The position numbers and the translations under genes are program-made. Under the pieces are notes generated by a model. That model was not told the origin of the DNA. It made no database searches and saw nothing but the letters and a program-made list of their open reading frames with translations. Of a stretch of 9,336 bases of DNA, positions 5,300-9,336 are shown one piece after another. Location of the stretch: the NCBI GenBank assembly GCA_964528595.1, contig CAZGTM010000102.1, forward strand, positions 1-9,336. Direction: 5' to 3'. This DNA is from CAYFKJ01 sp964528595. Its GTDB lineage: Bacteria > Pseudomonadota > Alphaproteobacteria > UBA2966. Numbering within the stretch: position 1 is the first letter of the stretch; each line of letters opens with the position of its first letter.

Positions 5300-7597
5300 A
5301 TGTCCGATCCCTTCGACCTTTCCACCCAACTGCCCGACGAGGCGCCCAGGGAACCAGCCGCGCCGGCCGGGCCACCGCCCTATCTCGATGCCCTCAACCA
5401 GGTGCAGCGCGAGGCTGTGGAGGCGATCGACGGGCCCGTTCTGGTGCTGGCGGGAGCCGGCACGGGCAAGACCCGGGTGCTGACGACGCGGCTCGCCCAT
5501 ATCCTTTATCAGCACCGCGCCCGGCCTTTCGAGATTTTGGCCGTAACCTTTACCAACAAGGCCTCGCGCGAAATGAAAAGCCGGGTGGAGGTTGCGCTCA
5601 ACCAGCCTGTCGAGGCGCTCTGGCTCGGCACCTTCCACGCCATGGGCGTGCGCATCCTGCGCCGCCACGCAGAACTTGTCGGACTCAAGCCCAACTTCAC
5701 CATTCTCGACCGCGACGACCAGCTCAGGCTGCTGAAACAAGTCATCGAAGTTGCCGGTCTTGAGGAAAAAAAGTTCCCGGCCCGCAACCTCGCCGCCATG
5801 ATAGACCGCTGGAAGGACCGCGGCCAGACGCCGGACAAGATCGGCGTCCATGACGCCGGGGATTTCTTCAACGGCAAGGGCCACGAGCTTTACGAGGCCT
5901 ACCAGTTGCGGCTGCAATCGCTCAACGCAGCCGACTTCGGCGATCTGTTGCTGCACTGCCTAACCATCTTTCAGGGCCATCCCGACGTGCTGGCCGATTA
6001 CCAGCAGCGCTTCCGCTATATTCTGGTCGACGAGTATCAGGACGCCAACGTCGCCCAGTACCTCTGGCTCAGGCTGCTGGCGCAAAAGCACAAAAACATC
6101 TGCTGCGTCGGCGACGACGATCAGTCGATTTACGGCTGGCGCGGCGCCGAGGTCGGCAACATCCTGCGCTTCGAGAAGGACTTCCCCGGCGCCCAGGTCA
6201 TCCGGCTGGAGCAGAACTACCGCTCGACGCCGCACATCCTGGCCGCCGCTTCCGGCATCATCGCCAAGAACGACGGCCGGCTCGGCAAGACGCTTTGGAC
6301 CGACGTCAACGACGGCGAAAAAGTGCGCGTCCGCGGCGTCTGGGACGGCCAGGAGGAAGCCCGCATCATCGGCGAGGAAGTCGAGGTCCTGCAGGGCCGC
6401 GAGGTGTCGCTGAACGAAATGGCAATCCTGGTGCGCGCCAGTTTCCAGACCCGCGAATTCGAGGAACGCTTCATTACGCTCGGCGTGCCCTACCGGGTGA
6501 TCGGCGGCTTGCGCTTTTACGAGCACCGCGAAATCCGCGACGCCATCGCCTATCTCAGAGTGCTGGTCCAACCGGACGACGACCTGGCCTTCGAACGCAT
6601 CTTCAACGTGCCCCGGCGCGGCCTCGGCAAGGTGGCGCTGCAGGCCGTGCATCAGATGGCGCGGGCCGGCGGCATGCCGATGATGCGCGCGGCGGCGGAA
6701 CTGGTGACGACGGACGAATTAAAACCCCAGGCGCGGCGCAGCCTCGGCCAATTGCTCGAAAACTTCGACCGCTGGCGGCGCATCCGTAGCGACCTGCCGC
6801 ATCCCGAACTGGTCGAAACGGTCTTGGAGGAGAGCGGTTACATCGCCATGTGGCAGGTCGACAAGGGGGCCGATGCGCCGGGCCGGCTGGAGAACCTCAA
6901 GGAACTGATCCACGCGCTGGAGGAATTCGAGAACCTCGAGGGCTTCCTCGAACACGTCAGCCTGGTGATGGACAACGAGGATTCCGGCGCCGAAGCCATG
7001 GTCAATATCATGACGCTGCACGGTGCCAAGGGCTTGGAGTTTGACGCCGTGTTCCTGCCGGGCTGGGAGGAAGGCCTTTTTCCCCATCAACGCGCCCTGG
7101 ACGAAGGCGGCACGGCGGCGCTGGAGGAAGAACGCCGGCTCGCCCACGTCGGCCTGACGCGCGCGCGCAAACTCGCCACCGTGACCTTCGCCGCCAACCG
7201 CCGCGTCTTTAACCAATGGCAGGCCAACCTGCCCTCTCGCTTCATTGACGAGCTGCCGCCCGAACACGTCGAGGTCTTGACCGACAGCGGTATTTACGGC
7301 GGCGGGACCGGACACGAGGATACGCCGACCGCCATTCCCTTCGCCACGCCCGGCGATTTCGGATCCCGCCGCGGCAAGTACCGCCGGGCCGTCAACAACG
7401 ACGGCATGGTGATCGAGGGCCGGGCCAAGGACATCACCTCGGACGACGCCGCAGGCAGTTACGCCGCCGGCGGCCGGGTGTTCCATCAGAAATTCGGTTA
7501 CGGCAAGATCATCGGCGTCGACGGCAACCGCTTGGAAATCGCCTTCGACAAGGCGGGCACCAAGAAGGTCATCGACAGCTTCGTCGAACCGGCCTGA
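5300..7597 (+). CDS. uvrD: UvrD/PcrA-family ATP-dependent DNA helicase
   Basis: A 765-residue superfamily 1A 3'-to-5' DNA helicase, which in nucleotide excision and mismatch repair unwinds and removes nicked strands and in related PcrA enzymes also strips proteins from DNA. Motifs appear in order: Q-motif LNQVQREAV (32-40), Walker A AGAGTGKT (51-58, Lys57), Ia AVTFTNKAS (81-89), II DEYQD (244-248), III GDDDQSIYGWRGA (271-283), IV QNYRS (305-309), V LHGAKGLEF (573-581) and VI EERRLAHVGLTRAR (610-623). The last 42 residues (GGRVFHQKFGYGKI...) match the Tudor-like C-terminal domain. Length is normal to slightly long. The frame is open upstream to an ATG at 5132 inside the ClC gene, but those 56 residues are encoded largely by the hairpin repeat; the ATG at 5300 already leaves 31 residues before the Q-motif and is preferred. 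prmA follows after 10 bases, so the two are probably one transcript. Confidence 0.95.
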   Translation: MSDPFDLSTQLPDEAPREPAAPAGPPPYLDALNQVQREAVEAIDGPVLVLAGAGTGKTRVLTTRLAHILYQHRARPFEILAVTFTNKASREMKSRVEVALNQPVEALWLGTFHAMGVRILRRHAELVGLKPNFTILDRDDQLRLLKQVIEVAGLEEKKFPARNLAAMIDRWKDRGQTPDKIGVHDAGDFFNGKGHELYEAYQLRLQSLNAADFGDLLLHCLTIFQGHPDVLADYQQRFRYILVDEYQDANVAQYLWLRLLAQKHKNICCVGDDDQSIYGWRGAEVGNILRFEKDFPGAQVIRLEQNYRSTPHILAAASGIIAKNDGRLGKTLWTDVNDGEKVRVRGVWDGQEEARIIGEEVEVLQGREVSLNEMAILVRASFQTREFEERFITLGVPYRVIGGLRFYEHREIRDAIAYLRVLVQPDDDLAFERIFNVPRRGLGKVALQAVHQMARAGGMPMMRAAAELVTTDELKPQARRSLGQLLENFDRWRRIRSDLPHPELVETVLEESGYIAMWQVDKGADAPGRLENLKELIHALEEFENLEGFLEHVSLVMDNEDSGAEAMVNIMTLHGAKGLEFDAVFLPGWEEGLFPHQRALDEGGTAALEEERRLAHVGLTRARKLATVTFAANRRVFNQWQANLPSRFIDELPPEHVEVLTDSGIYGGGTGHEDTPTAIPFATPGDFGSRRGKYRRAVNNDGMVIEGRAKDITSDDAAGSYAAGGRVFHQKFGYGKIIGVDGNRLEIAFDKAGTKKVIDSFVEPA

Positions 7598-7607
7598 CCT
7601 CGTTACC

Positions 7608-8651
7608 ATGAACGACAAAGGCAAGGCCTCTTCCGAACTGGGTCTCTGGCAGGTGGCTACCGTTTTCCCGGCCCGCGCCCTGGAGGCGGCGGAGGAAGCA
7701 CTGGGACCCGTGCTCGGGGTGCCCGGCCACGGTCGGGACGATTGGGTGGCGGGCGTTCACGCCTTTTCGACCATCCCCTCCGACCCGGACGCAGAACCCA
7801 CGCCTGATCTGCCCTGGCGCATTGAGGCGTTGTGTGCCGACGCGCCCGACGTCTCAAAGATCGAAGCCGCACTGCGCCCGGTCGCCGAGGCTTTCGGTTT
7901 CGAACTCGGTCGCGTCGAGGTGGAAGAGGTTGCCGCCATCGACTGGGTGACGGTGGCGTTGAAGAGCCATCCGCCCGTGCGCGCCGGGCGTTTCCATGTT
8001 CACGGCACGCACGAGCCCACCCTGCCGCGGTCGCAGGCTATCGACCTCAAGGTCGACGCCGGCCGCGCCTTCGGCACCGGCAACCACCAGAGTACGCGGG
8101 GCTGCCTGCTGGCTATCGACTGGCTGGCCAAACGGCAGCGGTTCCGCCGCCTGCTGGATGTCGGCACCGGTTCGGGAATATTGGCAATGGCCATGGCCAA
8201 GCGTTGGCGGGTGCCCGTCCTGGGTATTGATATCGACCCCATCGCCGCGCGCATTGCCACGGACTATGCGGCCCGCAACGAAGTATCGGCATTCACCCGC
8301 TTCGTCGCCGGCGATGGCTTCGGCCATCGGGAAGTTACCAGCGGCGCGCCCTATGACCTGATTACCGCCAATATCCTTGCCCGGCCCCTGAAGCGCATGG
8401 CGCCCGCCATGCGCAAAGCGCTTGTCCCGGGCGGCTATATCGTGATGGCGGGTATCCTCGACCGGCACGAGCGCCTGGTCATCTCGGCCTATGAAACCCA
8501 GGGCATGGCGCTGGTCAGACGCTATCGCCTCGATGAATGGACGACGCTGGTGTTGCGAGGACAAAAAAACCCCGGTACGGCGAACCGTCCGGGGTTTTCA
8601 GAAATCAGTACTACTCTTACCAAGCGCGGACACACATGTTCTGCGTCCTGA
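7608..8651 (+). CDS. prmA: Ribosomal protein L11 methyltransferase, with an unusual 30-residue tail
   Basis: A 347-residue class I SAM-dependent methyltransferase that trimethylates ribosomal protein L11. An N-terminal recognition domain (about 10-115) is followed by AFGTGNHQST (154-163, usually AFGTGxHxTT), SAM motif I LLDVGTGSGIL (182-192), the acidic GIDIDP (206-211), and the substrate-side motif TANILARPL (253-261). The family normally ends near WTTLVLR, here residues 311-317. Instead of a stop, GGA (8559-8561) follows and the frame runs 30 codons, straight through a strong terminator hairpin, to TGA at 8649-8651. GGA is one base from TGA. The tail is probably a lost stop codon or a sequencing error, or else a deliberate non-stop arrangement. 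No Shine-Dalgarno sequence is clear; translation is likely coupled to uvrD, 10 bases upstream. Confidence 0.92.
   Translation: MNDKGKASSELGLWQVATVFPARALEAAEEALGPVLGVPGHGRDDWVAGVHAFSTIPSDPDAEPTPDLPWRIEALCADAPDVSKIEAALRPVAEAFGFELGRVEVEEVAAIDWVTVALKSHPPVRAGRFHVHGTHEPTLPRSQAIDLKVDAGRAFGTGNHQSTRGCLLAIDWLAKRQRFRRLLDVGTGSGILAMAMAKRWRVPVLGIDIDPIAARIATDYAARNEVSAFTRFVAGDGFGHREVTSGAPYDLITANILARPLKRMAPAMRKALVPGGYIVMAGILDRHERLVISAYETQGMALVRRYRLDEWTTLVLRGQKNPGTANRPGFSEISTTLTKRGHTCSAS
8563..8598. terminator. Bidirectional intrinsic terminator between prmA and the DUF1127 gene
   Basis: AAAACCCCGG (8566-8575) pairs perfectly with CCGGGGTTTT (8589-8598). Inside, after a bulged T, ACGG (8577-8580) pairs with CCGT (8585-8588) around a CGAA loop. 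On the plus strand only TTTT follows the GC stem; on the minus strand the run of seven As (8563-8569) becomes seven Ts, so termination should be stronger for the minus-strand gene. It lies within the prmA reading frame. Confidence 0.9.
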
Positions 8652-8657
8652 TACAGG

Positions 8658-8972
8658 TTAAGCGGCGTCACGGTCTCCGACATTGGTGTTGGCGGCATTC
8701 TGCGCCATCACACCGTTGACGACGGCATCGATTTGGCTGCGCTGAATGCCGATGTCGGCCAACAGGCGGTCGTCCAGGGCGGAGAGCTCGCGGTAGGCGG
8801 CATGCTTGCGGTTCGCGGCGAAGAAGAAGTCGGTGAGCTTCTTCCATCCGGCGCGGACTAATTCGCCGACATAGACGGCGCGCGCCCGGCGGCCGGCTTC
8901 GACCATTTCATCGAGGTTGTCGAAAATGGCATTCCGGTCGTAATAGTCGACGTGTTGAAACTGGTTGGTCAT
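8658..8972 (-). CDS. DUF1127 domain small protein
   Basis: A 104-residue protein on the minus strand, convergent with prmA. The C-terminal half carries the DUF1127 signature: YRELSALDDRLLADIGIQRS (60-79) followed by QID. DUF1127 proteins are abundant in Alphaproteobacteria; some have been linked to RNA binding, stress and nutrient responses, but most are uncharacterised. This one is longer than the minimal, roughly 50-residue versions. It has an acidic N-terminal region (about 1-30) and a basic/aromatic link GWKKLTDFFFAANRK (42-56). The start is fixed by an ATG at 8972-8970 with GGAGGA (8982-8977) 4 bases upstream; a longer frame reaching 9164 would pass through the dyad-rich leader and is unlikely. 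Transcription ends at the terminator 60 bases past the stop. The long upstream region with several dyads suggests regulated expression. Confidence 0.88.
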   Translation of the reverse strand: MTNQFQHVDYYDRNAIFDNLDEMVEAGRRARAVYVGELVRAGWKKLTDFFFAANRKHAAYRELSALDDRLLADIGIQRSQIDAVVNGVMAQNAANTNVGDRDAA

Positions 8973-9066
8973 GGTGTCCTCCACAGAGAAATTAAAGCTT
9001 TGGGTTCTGCGTCGGTCATTCGTCTGGCGACAAATTGTCTCGTGGCGTCTGGCGCGGCGCGTGGTC

Positions 9067-9097
9067 AATATATTGCACCGCACTATCCACGATTCAA
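9067..9097 (-). promoter_or_regulatory. Possible promoter of the DUF1127 gene
   Basis: Reading the minus strand, TTGAAT (9097-9092) and TATATT (9072-9067) resemble -35 and -10 boxes, but the spacer is 19 bases, longer than ideal. Transcription would start roughly 85-90 bases before the ATG at 8972. It is a weak match, offered as the best candidate. Confidence 0.25.
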
Positions 9098-9140
9098 TGG
9101 CCCGAGGGAGGGTCTTTTTGCAGTGCAGCATTGCAATCAA

Positions 9141-9167
9141 TGCATGGCAATTACGAAATGCCATGCA
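9141..9167. promoter_or_regulatory. Inverted repeat, possible regulator binding site
   Basis: TGCATGGCA (9141-9149) and TGCCATGCA (9159-9167) form a perfect 9-bp inverted repeat with a 9-base AT-rich spacer. Centre-to-centre spacing of 18 bases suits a dimeric regulator on one face of the helix. It lies between the DUF1127 gene and the presumed rightward gene, upstream of the candidate DUF1127 promoter. No T run follows, so a terminator is unlikely. Confidence 0.4.
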
Positions 9168-9324
9168 CTGTCACATCAACATCTTGCTGCATACTTTAGA
9201 TCGAATTTTTATGAAGTCTGTGCCACCATAAACCGGAGTGATAATAGTTCCGTGAAGAAGATGAGATTGGTCAAGAATATTCATTTTTCATTTTGGTTAG
9301 CGCTATCGAGCTATTTGTTCGTTT

Positions 9325-9329
9325 GGAGG
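9325..9329 (+). promoter_or_regulatory. Shine-Dalgarno-like GGAGG at the right edge
   Basis: GGAGG is followed by 7 bases (CATTCAA) to the end of the window, a normal distance to a start codon at 9337. It probably belongs to a rightward gene outside the window. Alternatively these bases lie inside a short frame open from GTG 9252 to the edge. Confidence 0.35.
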
Positions 9330-9336
9330 CATTCAA

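Larger units (their letters stand above)
8973..9336. other. Intergenic region upstream of the DUF1127 gene
   Basis: These 364 bases show no convincing complete gene. The part next to the DUF1127 gene must hold its leader and promoter. The middle (about 9119-9190) is rich in TGCA words and inverted repeats. The right end (about 9180-9336) is clearly AT-richer than the rest of the window and probably serves a forward gene beginning at or just before the edge. Confidence 0.6.

Noticed and set aside
3520..5325. A 601-codon open frame antisense to the ClC gene
   Set aside because: It is a mirror of the strong GC third-position bias of the ClC gene. Its translation is low-complexity (rich in G, D, H, Q, R) with no domain, while the plus frame has clear ClC and CBS motifs.
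6719..7624. A 301-codon open frame antisense to the 3' part of uvrD
   Set aside because: Shadow of the helicase gene; the plus frame there carries motifs V and VI and the C-terminal Tudor-like domain.
8537..8719. A small plus-strand gene across the prmA end and terminator
   Set aside because: It overlaps prmA, the terminator and the DUF1127 stop, has no ribosome-binding site, and its product shows no features.
8973..9164. An N-terminal extension of the DUF1127 protein from a start at 9164
   Set aside because: The extension crosses the dyad-rich region and candidate promoter, while GGAGGA sits correctly ahead of the ATG at 8972.

Overview
The window is GC-rich, densely packed bacterial chromosome that looks alphaproteobacterial (Rhodospirillales-like). 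The grounds are high GC at third codon positions, short gaps, two TTG starts, a uvrD-prmA pair and a small DUF1127 protein gene. This placement is an inference from gene content and base composition, not from a marker gene. No integrase, transposase, CRISPR array or defence system is visible. Most of the window is ordinary housekeeping DNA.

Layout, left to right: (1) the 3' tail of an unidentified gene (2-82) with a strong intrinsic terminator (137-167). (2) A non-coding stretch with a small GNRA-loop hairpin, then a forward run of genes: an Old Yellow Enzyme-type flavin oxidoreductase (414-1502), a membrane-anchored retropepsin-like aspartic protease (1505-2257) and a hotdog acyl-CoA thioesterase (2288-2764). 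(3) After a 71-base gap with a perfect 12-bp palindrome, an exported pentapeptide-repeat protein (2836-3357) lies 9 bases upstream of a ClC-family chloride channel/transporter with two CBS domains (3367-5151). (4) The gap after the ClC gene holds a 28-bp perfect inverted repeat with an extra tandem half-copy (5162-5241), probably a REP/MITE-like mobile repeat. (5) A UvrD/PcrA helicase (5300-7597) is followed 10 bases later by prmA, the ribosomal protein L11 methyltransferase (7608-8651). (6) A bidirectional terminator (8563-8598) separates prmA from a convergent DUF1127 gene (8658-8972, minus strand). (7) An AT-richer non-coding region (8973-9336) contains several TGCA-centred dyads and ends with a Shine-Dalgarno-like GGAGG, which suggests a gene starting just past the edge.

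The first three complete genes are probably co-transcribed: the flavoenzyme stop and protease start are 2 bases apart, and the thioesterase follows after 30. No common pathway is evident. The pentapeptide and ClC genes are likely translationally coupled, because the ClC ribosome-binding site overlaps the stop codon of its neighbour. uvrD and prmA form a second pair.

Two points deserve a second look most. One is the mobile-looking hairpin repeat at 5162-5241. The other is that the prmA reading frame has no stop codon before its own terminator hairpin, so transcripts ending there would be non-stop mRNAs. The ClC protein also lacks three residues that mark classical Cl-/H+ exchangers.
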